Below, piece after piece: positions 42,661-51,480 of a stretch of DNA of 64,000 nucleotides (positions are counted from its first letter, which is position 1; every line of letters starts with the position of its first letter). The DNA comes from Acidobacteriota bacterium (lineage in GTDB: Bacteria > Acidobacteriota > Holophagae > Acanthopleuribacterales > Acanthopleuribacteraceae), in contig JACJWC010000002.1 of assembly GCA_020637335.1 (NCBI GenBank), positions 234,769 through 298,768 of the forward strand, in the 5' to 3' direction. The notes under the pieces were generated by a model that searched no databases, had not been told where the DNA came from, and was given only the letters and a program-made list of their open reading frames with translations. The translations under genes were made by a program, and so were the position numbers.

Positions 42661-44190
42661 TTACGCGTTTCTTCCGCCGACGGTGATCGAGCTGACCCGA
42701 ACCGTGGGGATGCCTTGACTAACGGGAACCGATTGGCCGTTTTTACCGCAGGTCCAACCGCCTTCATCGACAACCAGGTTATCGGCGACCATGTCGATTT
42801 TTTCCAGGACTTTGGGACCGTTGCCAATGATATTGATGTCCTTGATGGGTTTGGTCAATTTGCCGTCCTCAATCAAGTAGCCGTTTTTGACATAAAACGT
42901 AAAGTCCCCAGCGCCAATATTGACCTGGCCGTTGGTGAAGTTCTCACAGTAAATGCCCTTTTTGACCGATTGTACGATCTCTGCTTCCTTGTGCGGGCCG
43001 GGCAGCATGTAAGTGCTGCGCATGCGCGGCATGGGCGCATATTTATAGCTTTCGCGGCGGCCGTTGCCGGTGGGTTTGAGCTTATAGTGTTTGGCTGAGA
43101 TTTGGTCGTGCAGGTAAGTGGTCAAGATGCCGTTTTCAACCAGCATGGTTTTGTCGGCGGGATTGCCTTCATCGTCAAAGTTGATCGCGCCACGTGCGCC
43201 ATTCTGGGTCGCCTCATCGACGATGTTGACAAAGGGTTGAGCGATGGATTTGTTTAATTTATCGCTGTAAATACTGACGCCTTTGCGGTTGAAATCGGCT
43301 TCCATGCCGTGACCAATCGCTTCGTGGAGCAGGATACCCGATGCGCCAGCGGCCATGACAATCGGCATTTCGCCTGCCGGTGCGGGTACAGCATCAAACA
43401 GGATGGTCGTGCGGTCAACGGCGCTTTTGACAATGCGCTCGATGCGGTCCGAGCTGTAAAAGCTGCGGTCCTCGCGGCCGGCCACACCGTAGGTGTTGGA
43501 TTCCCGTTTGCCGTCTTGTTCCGCGACGCAGGTCAAATAGAGCAGGGTCATGGGTCGAATATCCTCTAACAATTTGCCGTCCGAGGTCGCGACCAGGATG
43601 GCCTCTGACTCGTCCATGAAGGTGATGTTGGCTTTGACCACGCGTTTATCCATTTTGAAGGTTTTTTCATTGATGCCGTTCAGCAGGGGTAATTTTTCTT
43701 CGGCTCGGACCTGGTCCCACGGGATTTGTGTCTGGTAACGGCTGGGCAGGTTCTTGCTGAATTGGAAGGTATCGGGTACTTTCCCCGCTGCGCCGGAGGC
43801 GATGACCGAAGCCGTTCGCGCGGTTTGCTGCATGGCGGATAGGGAGAGGTCTTCACTGAACCCAAATCCGACCTGATCACCTTTAACCACACGAATGCCA
43901 ACCCCCAGGCCGACTTGTCCATAGGCTTGGTTCACTGCACCATCGCGCAGGATGAAATAGTTCGTCACTTTATGCTGAAAATACAGATCGGCAAAATCAC
44001 CGCCCGTTTCCAAGGCGGTGGCCATGACCTTTCGGATAATATCCTTGTTTACGCCAAAGCGTTCAAAATAGCCTACCGATGCGTCTGTCCCCCCGGGCGC
44101 AGTAGGTTTAGCCCAGAGTGGGCTGCTCAAACCGGTGGCGGCAATGCCGGCAGCACTGGCTTTAATAAAAGATCGTCTCGACCAGTTCAT
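42661..44190 (-). CDS. TldD-family metalloprotease with Tat signal
   Basis: About 509 residues. Start at ATG 44190 (GGAGCG upstream), giving a Tat-type signal (SRRSFIKASAAGIAATGL) rather than the longer frame from 44220. The zinc motif is HEAIGH in GILLHEAIGHGMEADFN. An exported TldD is unusual, since the E. coli proteins are cytoplasmic; the partner next door has no clear signal. Co-transcribed with the TldE-like gene. Confidence 0.88.
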   Translation of the reverse strand: MNWSRRSFIKASAAGIAATGLSSPLWAKPTAPGGTDASVGYFERFGVNKDIIRKVMATALETGGDFADLYFQHKVTNYFILRDGAVNQAYGQVGLGVGIRVVKGDQVGFGFSEDLSLSAMQQTARTASVIASGAAGKVPDTFQFSKNLPSRYQTQIPWDQVRAEEKLPLLNGINEKTFKMDKRVVKANITFMDESEAILVATSDGKLLEDIRPMTLLYLTCVAEQDGKRESNTYGVAGREDRSFYSSDRIERIVKSAVDRTTILFDAVPAPAGEMPIVMAAGASGILLHEAIGHGMEADFNRKGVSIYSDKLNKSIAQPFVNIVDEATQNGARGAINFDDEGNPADKTMLVENGILTTYLHDQISAKHYKLKPTGNGRRESYKYAPMPRMRSTYMLPGPHKEAEIVQSVKKGIYCENFTNGQVNIGAGDFTFYVKNGYLIEDGKLTKPIKDINIIGNGPKVLEKIDMVADNLVVDEGGWTCGKNGQSVPVSQGIPTVRVSSITVGGRNA

Positions 44191-44337
44191 GTTTCGCTCC
44201 TTAAATGTTCGGGTACCCAATTACATCCGTGAATTCCGTCCAAAAAGTTTTATGAATCAACGAAATTTGCAGCGAAGAGGCCACTTTTTACAGCAAAATC
44301 TGGCGATGGTCGGCTACCCTTCGCCAATCTGAGAACC
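44191..44337. other. Short intergenic region before the tandem repeat
   Basis: Upstream region of the tldD-like gene; nothing recognised beyond its RBS. Confidence 0.4.
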
Positions 44338-44880
44338 TTCGAGATTGGAAATTCGGCGTAGGAAATTCGATATGCTTGTCACGATTTTGAATCTCGAATA
44401 GCGAACAAGGAATGTCGAATATCGAAGGGGAAACACTCAACGCTCAACGCCCAACGCCCAACGCTCAATTTCCAACTTGATGATTGAGCGTTGAGGGTTG
44501 AATATTGAGCGTTAAATGACGGTCGTCCGAATCAATGTGGCCCAATGATTAGGTGCAAATCTTCGAGATTGGAAATTCGGCGTAGGAAATTCGATATGCT
44601 TGTCACGATTTTGAATCTCGAATAGCGAACAAGGAGTGCCGAATATCGAAGGGGAAACACTCAACGCCCAACGCTCAACGCTCAATTTCCAACTTGATGA
44701 TTGAGCGTTGAGGGTTGGATATTGAGCGTTAAATGACGGTCGTCCGAATCAATGTGGCCCGATGATTATGCCTAAAACTTCGAAATTGGAAACTCGGCGC
44801 TGGAAATTCGAGATTCAGAAGGGTATTGAATGTCAAATGTCGCACACAGAATATCGAATGTCGAAATAGGGATTCTAGAA
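44338..44880. repeat. Three tandem ~220-bp repeats
   Basis: Units start with CTTCGAGATTGGAAATTCGG at 44337 and 44561, with a more diverged third at about 44779 (spacing 224 then 217 bp). Each unit holds a TTCGAAATTC-type stretch, an array of ACGCTCA heptamers, TTGATGATTGAGCGTTGAGGGTT, and TGACGGTCGTCCGAATCAAT. No gene. Confidence 0.8.
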
Positions 44881-44885
44881 TGCAC

Positions 44886-45614
44886 TTAGTTAGCGCTTTG
44901 CTTCAGGTATTCCGCAAAACACTCCTTGGTGCCTTGTTCCTCGCGATCCCATTGTGCGGAATAGGTCATCAATAACTCGCCCGCCTCGATGCTGAAGGTT
45001 TGTGGTGTAAGCGCTTTCCAGGTTTGCAAAAAGATGGTTAACCGCGAACAATCCTGGGCTTGGATTACCTGATCCAGCACCAATGGGAGGGCCGCCGATC
45101 CCAGATGTTTCTTCATCAGGTAGGTCAGTTCCCACAGTTGGCCGGTGGGCGCAAGTTGCAATAAATAGGGCATTTCCTGTCGGAACAGAGCGTCGTCGGT
45201 GATAAGTTCCTTCGCCAAAACTACAGGCCAATTTTGGGTTTCAGGTGTAACCAGATTACCCGTACATCTCATCCGAATGATGTTGAGGCAGGTCGTTGGG
45301 TCCACGGCCCAAAGCTGTTGGGCGTTTTCTTTTTGCAGGTACCCGAAATCCTGCCAAAGCCTTTGGATAAGCGCTTTCTGGGCGGAATCGGAGCCGTTCC
45401 ACCCGGAAAGGGCCGATGCCAAGGACGAAATGTAATACGATTTTTCAGCAAAATCGGTAGAAAGGTCCTGTTCGATCACGGGTTGCCAAACGGATGGCGG
45501 AAGAAGAAACAGAGCCGCATAAATGTTTTGCGGATTCGGATAAGGCTGGGCGCCCATTTCAGACTGGTCACGAGCCTTGCCCTTTAATCCCTTTGCGCCG
45601 GGTTTTGGACCCAT
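44886..45614 (-). CDS. Hypothetical protein
   Basis: About 242 residues, start uncertain: ATG 45614 is preferred because the frame's earlier starts overlap the divergent gene at 45678, but no clear RBS is seen. The protein is helical, without signal peptide or transmembrane segments, and contains no recognised motif. It is preceded by a short basic stretch (MGPKPGAKGLKGKARDQ). Function unknown. Confidence 0.45.
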   Translation of the reverse strand: MGPKPGAKGLKGKARDQSEMGAQPYPNPQNIYAALFLLPPSVWQPVIEQDLSTDFAEKSYYISSLASALSGWNGSDSAQKALIQRLWQDFGYLQKENAQQLWAVDPTTCLNIIRMRCTGNLVTPETQNWPVVLAKELITDDALFRQEMPYLLQLAPTGQLWELTYLMKKHLGSAALPLVLDQVIQAQDCSRLTIFLQTWKALTPQTFSIEAGELLMTYSAQWDREEQGTKECFAEYLKQSAN

Positions 45615-45677
45615 AGTTGATGAAACAATCAGATCGCATTCATAAAATACGCAGCCTGAGAGCGTCAGGAAGGATTC

Positions 45678-46127
45678 ATGGCTTCTGGTCCGAGCATTTT
45701 CCACTATGCTTCGCCCCAACAATTCAATCGCTTTTGCCCGGCCCGAGAGGTGTGGGGTGCCCTTGGTTTACTCGGTTTAAACCTCTTTCCCAGTTTGAGG
45801 CTTTTGTATGGTGCCTCAAATTTGCCTTGGATTTGGGTTCTGTCCCATGTGCTGTGGATCTGGGGTTGTGCGCTCCTGATCGGTTATCGTTTGGGTTCAG
45901 CGGTCGTTGCTCCAACAGGTCCTTGGTTTTGGCGCGCGCTGCGAATCTGGCCGCAGTATGTTGTTCTGATCGTCTTAGGACGCACCGTGCTGGGTGACCC
46001 GCTGAGCTTGGGCGGATGGTGGCAAGGCCTCCAATTTGGGTCAATCTCCGGTCTTGCCCTGCTCCAAATCATGGCCTTGGCCCACGGACTGCGCGTGCTC
46101 CTGCCCAAAGGTGACCCGGCGCATTAA
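45678..46127 (+). CDS. Small integral membrane protein
   Basis: A 149-residue protein with about three or four transmembrane segments (SNLPWIWVLSHVLWIWGCALLIGY; WPQYVVLIVLGRTVLG; SGLALLQIMALAHGLRVLL). ATG with AGGAAGGA upstream. No known family. Converges with the first of two paralogous membrane proteins. Confidence 0.6.
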   Translation: MASGPSIFHYASPQQFNRFCPAREVWGALGLLGLNLFPSLRLLYGASNLPWIWVLSHVLWIWGCALLIGYRLGSAVVAPTGPWFWRALRIWPQYVVLIVLGRTVLGDPLSLGGWWQGLQFGSISGLALLQIMALAHGLRVLLPKGDPAH

Positions 46128-47557
46128 TGCCAGGCCGGTTCAAATGAAAGTTCGATATTTAACACTGAATCTTTATTAGCCAAGCGGTCCGCATTAGAGT
46201 CTGCTAAATGTTGGATCAGTTGGTAGGCTGGAAAAAAATTAGGGGCGGTGCTCAACACCTTCTTTTTAGTGTCACTCGGCTTATGCAAAAGGGTTAGACG
46301 ACCCGCTTGAACAGAAAAAGTCAATTCATCAAAAGGAGTGATGGTTTTGCCATGTAGGCCAGAGAGGCCCGTTACATGAATGGCGATTCCTTCCGTCCAA
46401 TAAACTTGTCCAGATGTTTCTAGGGTTTCGCTCAGGGTCTTTTCGACCTGATTTATTATTTTTTGCAGGAACTGATCGAAATTTGTTTGAACCGTGGGCA
46501 ATCTCAAGCTCATATGCACTGGGCGTTGTTGTGAACTGCTAACCGCCAGTCGATTGATCGTCCCCACCACATTTCCAAGGACGGTGAAATGGACCCTTCT
46601 CAAATTCAGGCCATTGACTTCATTCAGGTGAATTTCGCGTCTGCGTAGCCAGCTTCTGATCACAAAACCTGTGTCGTAAACAATTAGTCGTTGCGTTGCC
46701 GTATGGATAAAAACCAAAACGAAGAGGAAAAAGACGGTCCAGGCCAGGATGGGGGTGATCCAGTATCCTCGGCCGATTAAGGCAATTAAGCCGCTGAGGA
46801 ATCCGCCCGCGATTAGATGGGCAAGCCGCTCATTGAGGCGTTGGGTCCGCTGGCGGAACCAGTATTTGCCCAAGCCCCGCGATTCACTGGCTAGTTCCTG
46901 GGCCAAGCCCTCGAGAAATACTGCATTCAGGCTGGATTTTTTGACTTCAAGCAGGGGTTTGGCCTGGCCATAGGTATAAATTAGGATTTTGTCGGTCAGC
47001 GAAATCGGTGGGTAAATGCTGGTCCATGGCCATTTTCCGTCAGGTAGCTTCAGCCCTTGCGCATCGGCCTGCCAGCCTTGACCCGAAAGTGATCCGCCCG
47101 ATTTGAGCGCTCGCACCCGGACCGTTGCCATTGCTCGGACCAGGCCCGGAAAGGGGTTTGGCCCATAATCGCATAGGCGAATCTCTGCTTGGCCCTGTCG
47201 AATGACCATGATTTGCCTGCGCGCCCGGAACACGCCCTGGCGAAAAAAGTCCATGCTTTGGAGGGTTAAATCAATTTCCGCAATGGGGATTTGCCCGGAC
47301 TGATGCTTTTTCCGGAAGGTCAAAATGCCGTCTTGAAAGCTATAGGACCCACTAAGGCTCCGGAACCACCACCAACGCACAACGCCGATGGGCACACACC
47401 AAGCCAGGCAAACAGCCAAACAAAAAAATCCCATGACGATATTCGATGTGAAAAAGGCAAGGCCTAAGCCGAGAAAAGGTACCGCGATGATAATGGTCAG
47501 TATCCACAACCAACTAGGTAAACCTCGCCAAAACGGAAACACCCGAGTCTGCTGCAT
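46124..47557 (-). CDS. Membrane protein, paralogue 1 (unknown function)
   Basis: About 477 residues starting at ATG 47557 (the frame extends to 47656 but the neighbour's matching start supports 47557; no RBS is clear). Two N-terminal transmembrane helices, a soluble middle domain, then two more transmembrane helices near residues 260-310 and a C-terminal soluble region. Weakly similar along its length to the protein at 47935 (shared NG/GKGW-type turn, LxKxPxxFFPxxQLIQHL near the end), so tandem duplicates. No family recognised. Confidence 0.6.
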   Translation of the reverse strand: MQQTRVFPFWRGLPSWLWILTIIIAVPFLGLGLAFFTSNIVMGFFCLAVCLAWCVPIGVVRWWWFRSLSGSYSFQDGILTFRKKHQSGQIPIAEIDLTLQSMDFFRQGVFRARRQIMVIRQGQAEIRLCDYGPNPFPGLVRAMATVRVRALKSGGSLSGQGWQADAQGLKLPDGKWPWTSIYPPISLTDKILIYTYGQAKPLLEVKKSSLNAVFLEGLAQELASESRGLGKYWFRQRTQRLNERLAHLIAGGFLSGLIALIGRGYWITPILAWTVFFLFVLVFIHTATQRLIVYDTGFVIRSWLRRREIHLNEVNGLNLRRVHFTVLGNVVGTINRLAVSSSQQRPVHMSLRLPTVQTNFDQFLQKIINQVEKTLSETLETSGQVYWTEGIAIHVTGLSGLHGKTITPFDELTFSVQAGRLTLLHKPSDTKKKVLSTAPNFFPAYQLIQHLADSNADRLANKDSVLNIELSFEPAWH

Positions 47558-47934
47558 GACAACTATGCCGAGTCCGAGTTTTGGATGGCGAGTTTCATGC
47601 TGATTTCCTGTTCTTTTGTAGATGTCTGGGCGGCGGTGAATTTTAACCCAATCCAAAAGTTAATTAATACAGATTTCTAGGGGTTGGCGATATTTTCAGG
47701 GCCACGTGGGCCGGCTTCAAAATGGTGCGTCTTTCCCCTGTTGATGCACTAGCGCGGACGGGACAGGAATCTCGAATATCGAGGGAGGAAGACCCAACGC
47801 TCAACACCCAACGCTCAACACCCAACGCTCAACACTCAAGTTGATGATTGAGGGTTGGATATAGGATATTTTTCGGCGCGACCGTTTGGAATGTCGAATA
47901 ACGAGCACGGAATAGCGAATGTCCAATATTGATG
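47558..47934. repeat. Heptamer array between the paralogous membrane genes
   Basis: ACGCTCA/ACACCCA units at 47792-47836 meet the inverse TTGATGATTGAGGGTTGG at 47838-47856, a back-to-back junction. Otherwise nothing recognised. Confidence 0.6.
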
Positions 47935-49371
47935 TTAGGGTGCTTGTTCTTCCTGCGAGGGTTGCAGCTGCATGAGATGTTGAACCACCACTAGGCCCGG
48001 CAGGAATTGCGGGGAACTGCTCAAAATGCGCAGGGGTTTGGCCGGCGATCGGAAATGGATTTTTATCTCGCCTTCGCCCTGGCGGACCTTCATTTCGTTG
48101 AAGGGAACAAATCCTGGCAGGTGCTTGGCACGAAATCCTTCGAGACCATAGGGTGTGATGGATAAGCCATTAGTCCAGGGAACCCGTTCCGATTGTTCCA
48201 GTTCTACTAGCATTTTTGAGGCAATGACTTCGGTCACGGTGTCCCATACAGGATCCAATTCCGATTCCATCGTCGCCTTTTTCGTGTTGAACTTAAATGG
48301 TTTGCCCTTTTCCGATTCGATCTTAACCGATGTGGATGTTCCTGAATAAACACCATTGACGTAATGATTGATTCGGGAAATGGTGAAACGGATGGCATCA
48401 GAGAACCTTAATTCCATGCGTCCTAGCAGCGACTTTTTGACTATTCCGAATTCGAAAACCTGTAATTTTTGGGAGATGCCTAGGCAAAACAAAAATCCGC
48501 AGATCAGGACCCCAGCAGCCGTGAAAATACTGGGTGTGAAGCCCTCTTTTTGAAAAAGCGCAAACGTCACCATGCCAAAAACAAAACATCCGCACAGACA
48601 GGCAAATAAGGCCAATTTACTGGTTGGGTTTTTTTCCAGAATTTTGAAACCCAGCCCTTCCATTTGACGCGATTCCGTCGCGATCTTGCTGCCCAGATGG
48701 TAAAGCAAAGCGGCATTTGTTTGCGATTGAGGAATGGTCAGAATCGGTGTTTTATCGCCGAAAGCGTGGAAAAGATAACGGCCATCCAAGGCCATTGGGG
48801 GATATATCTCGGACCAGGATTTTTGGTTCCTTTGCCCGATTTGAAGGCCATTTCGATTGGCCACCCAGCCCTTGCCTTGCAATTGGGCTAGGGGATTTTG
48901 TTCCAAATAATCGACCTTGGCTTTAAAAAGCTGGTCCAAGAGCCCAAAATACAAATGGCTCCCAGAATCCGCAATGGAGGCATGACCTTGTGGTCCGTGC
49001 AGATCCAGGCGACAGGTTTTGCCGACAACGGTTCCGTTCTTGACCAGGTCACGCACTTTGACTTGAATATCCAGGTCGGCGATGGCGAATTGGCGCGGAG
49101 GTTTTTGGCCCTTTTGCAGCCATAGGTGGCCGTTGCTGAGGCGAATTTTTCCGGTTAGGTGGCGAATCCACCAGATGCGGAAAGCCAGGATCCCACCGGT
49201 CAGGATCGCCCATGCAGCGAGCCAATAAACACCGCCCTCATCTTGGGAAAGCAACATCATTAAGCCGGTGAATCCGCAGAAAAAAAAGATAATCCCAAGG
49301 AAAAGCAAGAGCCATGAGTTCATACCGACCAGGAAGGGTTCCGGTCGGGTCGTGACCCAATCAGGACGCAT
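47935..49371 (-). CDS. Membrane protein, paralogue 2 (unknown function)
   Basis: About 478 residues from ATG 49371 (AGGAGCG upstream; a longer frame to 49509 is not needed). Same layout as the protein at 46124: two N-terminal transmembrane helices, middle soluble region, a second pair of helices, and a C-terminal region ending in SSPQFLPGLVVVQHLMQ. Genes are co-directional. The pair looks like an internal duplication followed by divergence. Confidence 0.6.
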   Translation of the reverse strand: MRPDWVTTRPEPFLVGMNSWLLLFLGIIFFFCGFTGLMMLLSQDEGGVYWLAAWAILTGGILAFRIWWIRHLTGKIRLSNGHLWLQKGQKPPRQFAIADLDIQVKVRDLVKNGTVVGKTCRLDLHGPQGHASIADSGSHLYFGLLDQLFKAKVDYLEQNPLAQLQGKGWVANRNGLQIGQRNQKSWSEIYPPMALDGRYLFHAFGDKTPILTIPQSQTNAALLYHLGSKIATESRQMEGLGFKILEKNPTSKLALFACLCGCFVFGMVTFALFQKEGFTPSIFTAAGVLICGFLFCLGISQKLQVFEFGIVKKSLLGRMELRFSDAIRFTISRINHYVNGVYSGTSTSVKIESEKGKPFKFNTKKATMESELDPVWDTVTEVIASKMLVELEQSERVPWTNGLSITPYGLEGFRAKHLPGFVPFNEMKVRQGEGEIKIHFRSPAKPLRILSSSPQFLPGLVVVQHLMQLQPSQEEQAP

Positions 49372-49656
49372 CGGTTCGCTCCTAAATTCAAGAATTTCTT
49401 TTGCGGGATATTCTAGCGCGAAAATTAAATGCGTGCATTTTAGATTTTCCAGCATTCTGCTGATTGTACGGGCGGCCCGAATTTTCTTCGAGGGCCGTGT
49501 CGGTGACACCTATCCCAGAACGGGACATGAATCACAAATAACGAGCACGGAAAAGCGAATGTCGAAATAGGGGCTCAGGTCACTAGTCCATGTCCACAAG
49601 GTCCACTGTCCACTAAAACCCCACGCGCAACGCGCAACTTGGGTGTGATGCGTTCC
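49372..49656. repeat. Repeat remnants and GTCCAC heptamers
   Basis: CGAATGTCGAAATAGGGG-type repeat at 49556-49575 and CATGTCCACAAGGTCCACTGTCCACT (a second heptamer family) near 49588-49613. No gene. Confidence 0.55.
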
Positions 49657-50061
49657 TTATTTGGGGTGGCGGAAGAAGGTTTTGCTGACGATTTTCCAGC
49701 CGTCGGGGTAGCGGTACAAGGCAAGGAAATCGGTGAAGATTTTTTGCTCATCGCGGTAGAGGTCGAGCACAACGGTGGCGGCATTGCCTTCAACCGTGAT
49801 CTGACGTTGTTCGGCGCGGATGTTACGCGGCGGTTCCGCTTTGGCTTCGGCCTTGGCTACCCCTGTTGCCCACTCATCCAAGCTCATTTTACGGATCCCG
49901 TCCTCCGTTTGAATGGTCATGACAAAATCCGGATGAAAGCCCTGGCGCATGGCCGCCTCATTGGCTTGGCGGTGGACCGCTTGAACATAGCTGTGATCCA
50001 CCACCTGCCAAACGGCTTCATCTTCAGAACCCAACCCGCAAAAAAGCAAGAACAACAACAT
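49657..50061 (-). CDS. Exported NTF2-like (lumazine-binding-like) protein
   Basis: About 134 residues from ATG 50061 (GGGGAGGGG upstream), with a short signal or anchor (MLLFLLFCGLG). The pattern AVHRQANEAAMRQGFHPDFVMTIQTEDGIRKMSLDEW matches the SnoaL/NTF2-like putative lumazine-binding group: a cone-shaped pocket that may bind a small ligand. No catalytic claim is justified. Confidence 0.65.
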   Translation of the reverse strand: MLLFLLFCGLGSEDEAVWQVVDHSYVQAVHRQANEAAMRQGFHPDFVMTIQTEDGIRKMSLDEWATGVAKAEAKAEPPRNIRAEQRQITVEGNAATVVLDLYRDEQKIFTDFLALYRYPDGWKIVSKTFFRHPK

Positions 50062-50243
50062 AACCCCTCCCCATAAAAAATGATTTGGCAATGGCTTACG
50101 CGGGGTCAAGGCCAAATGTTGCGGAACGCGGCAGGCGTTTTGGGGAGATTGCGCTCCTTTGGCGGCCCTTCAGTTAGCCAATCACCTCAACGGGCGTGGT
50201 CTTCTAGCGCGCCCAAGAGTAAAGATTACGTAAACATGAAACA

Positions 50244-50296
50244 AACCGACCGGTCTATGCGTTTCCTGGGGTGAATGAATTGGACCGATCGGTCTA
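50244..50296. promoter_or_regulatory. Candidate TetR operators upstream of pagL
   Basis: TGGACCGATCGGTCTA (50281-50296, with a perfect 12-bp palindrome GACCGATCGGTC) and an imperfect copy ACCGACCGGTCTA at 50245-50257, both ending in CGGTCTA and spaced 39 bp apart. They lie just before the pagL-like gene, whose downstream neighbour encodes a TetR-family repressor. Confidence 0.65.
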
Positions 50297-50308
50297 GCGG
50301 AGGTTTTT

Positions 50309-50842
50309 ATGTTGTCCTTGCTTTTTTGGGTCTGGCTCGGTGGACCCTTACCGCAACGAGTTGAATTGGTCGGTGGTTACGGTGAAGATACACAGAATTA
50401 CCGCATCGCCCTCGAATGGGACCTGTTTGAACGGAAACTCCAACGTATTCCCTTTTTGGTTTCCGCAACCTTGACACCCAACTACTCTAAGTTCGAGTCG
50501 ACTCGATCGAATTCGGTTACCTACTCCTCGCTTACTGATTATGGCATCACGCCCGTAATCTCCCTTTTTCCAACCCGTTACACCTCGAGTGCACTTCAGC
50601 CTTTTATGGAGATGGGCATCGGTGCCCATTACCTGACCCGCAAAGGTGTGAGCGAAAAAACATTCAGCACCAATTTTCAGTTCGGCGACCATATCGGCTT
50701 TGGCTTTGTGTTTGGACCGCAACGCCGCTACCGCATCGCTTACGTGTTTCAACACCTTTCCAATGGCGGAATTGGCTCACCTAACCCGGGCATCAACTTC
50801 CATCTGGCCACGTTTTCTTTCAAATTACCGCTAAATCATTAA
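50309..50842 (+). CDS. pagL: Lipid A 3-O-deacylase (PagL family)
   Basis: A 177-residue outer-membrane beta-barrel enzyme with a signal peptide start. The catalytic His149 and Ser151 lie in FQHLSNGGIGSPNPGINF, the PagL signature. PagL removes the 3-O acyl chain of lipid A, altering the outer leaflet. A strong purine-rich RBS (GCGGAGG) precedes the ATG. It sits between candidate TetR operators and the tetR-like gene, so expression is probably induced by a signal the repressor senses. Confidence 0.88.
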   Translation: MLSLLFWVWLGGPLPQRVELVGGYGEDTQNYRIALEWDLFERKLQRIPFLVSATLTPNYSKFESTRSNSVTYSSLTDYGITPVISLFPTRYTSSALQPFMEMGIGAHYLTRKGVSEKTFSTNFQFGDHIGFGFVFGPQRRYRIAYVFQHLSNGGIGSPNPGINFHLATFSFKLPLNH

Positions 50843-50886
50843 GGTTTGGCATTCGCGCTCCGTATAATGGAGACAGGAGGCAGTTC

Positions 50887-51480
50887 ATGCGGTTTACGAC
50901 TACCAAACAGGACTTGTTGGAAAAGGGCCTGGAAATCTTTATGAGCAAGGGTTACAACCACACCGGGATCCAGGAAGTCATTGAAGCCGTTGGCGTGCCT
51001 AAAGGTTCGTTTTACCACCACTTTAAAAGCAAAGAAGAGTTTGGCGTCCAGGTCTTGGAGTTGTATGCCAAGCAATCAATTGAGCAAATGCGCCAATTAT
51101 TTGGCAACACGGCCATTGCGCCGCTCAAACGGTTGCGCATGTTCTTTGAAATGGGTACACAAAAAATGGCGGAGCACGACTGTAAGGGCGGCTGCCTGAT
51201 CGGTAACCTCAGCCAGGAACTGGGCGATTCTCATCCCGTGTTTCAGGCCATTCTGAACCAGAAAATGCAGGCCATGCGCGAACCGTTGCGTTTGTGCCTG
51301 GAAGAAGCCAAATCCAAGGGCGAGATTCAATCCGGCTTCGATGCAACTGAATTGGCTGATTTTATGATTAACAGCTACCAGGGTGCTCTGACCCGGGCTA
51401 AGGTTGAAGGCTGTACTTCGCCATTATTGCTGCATCGCAAAATGGTGTTTGAAGGTCTATTGGGCGTTTCCGCTACTTGA
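50887..51480 (+). CDS. TetR-family repressor, NemR-like
   Basis: A 197-residue regulator with an N-terminal helix-turn-helix (GIQEVIEAVGVPKGSFYHHFKSKEEF) and a ligand domain containing CKGGCLIGNLSQELGDSHPVF, the Cys-rich segment found in NemR-like proteins that sense electrophiles or oxidants by Cys modification. It follows pagL by 44 bp and probably represses it through the palindromes at 50244-50296. Its end overlaps the convergent holB-like gene by eight bases. Confidence 0.85.
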   Translation: MRFTTTKQDLLEKGLEIFMSKGYNHTGIQEVIEAVGVPKGSFYHHFKSKEEFGVQVLELYAKQSIEQMRQLFGNTAIAPLKRLRMFFEMGTQKMAEHDCKGGCLIGNLSQELGDSHPVFQAILNQKMQAMREPLRLCLEEAKSKGEIQSGFDATELADFMINSYQGALTRAKVEGCTSPLLLHRKMVFEGLLGVSAT

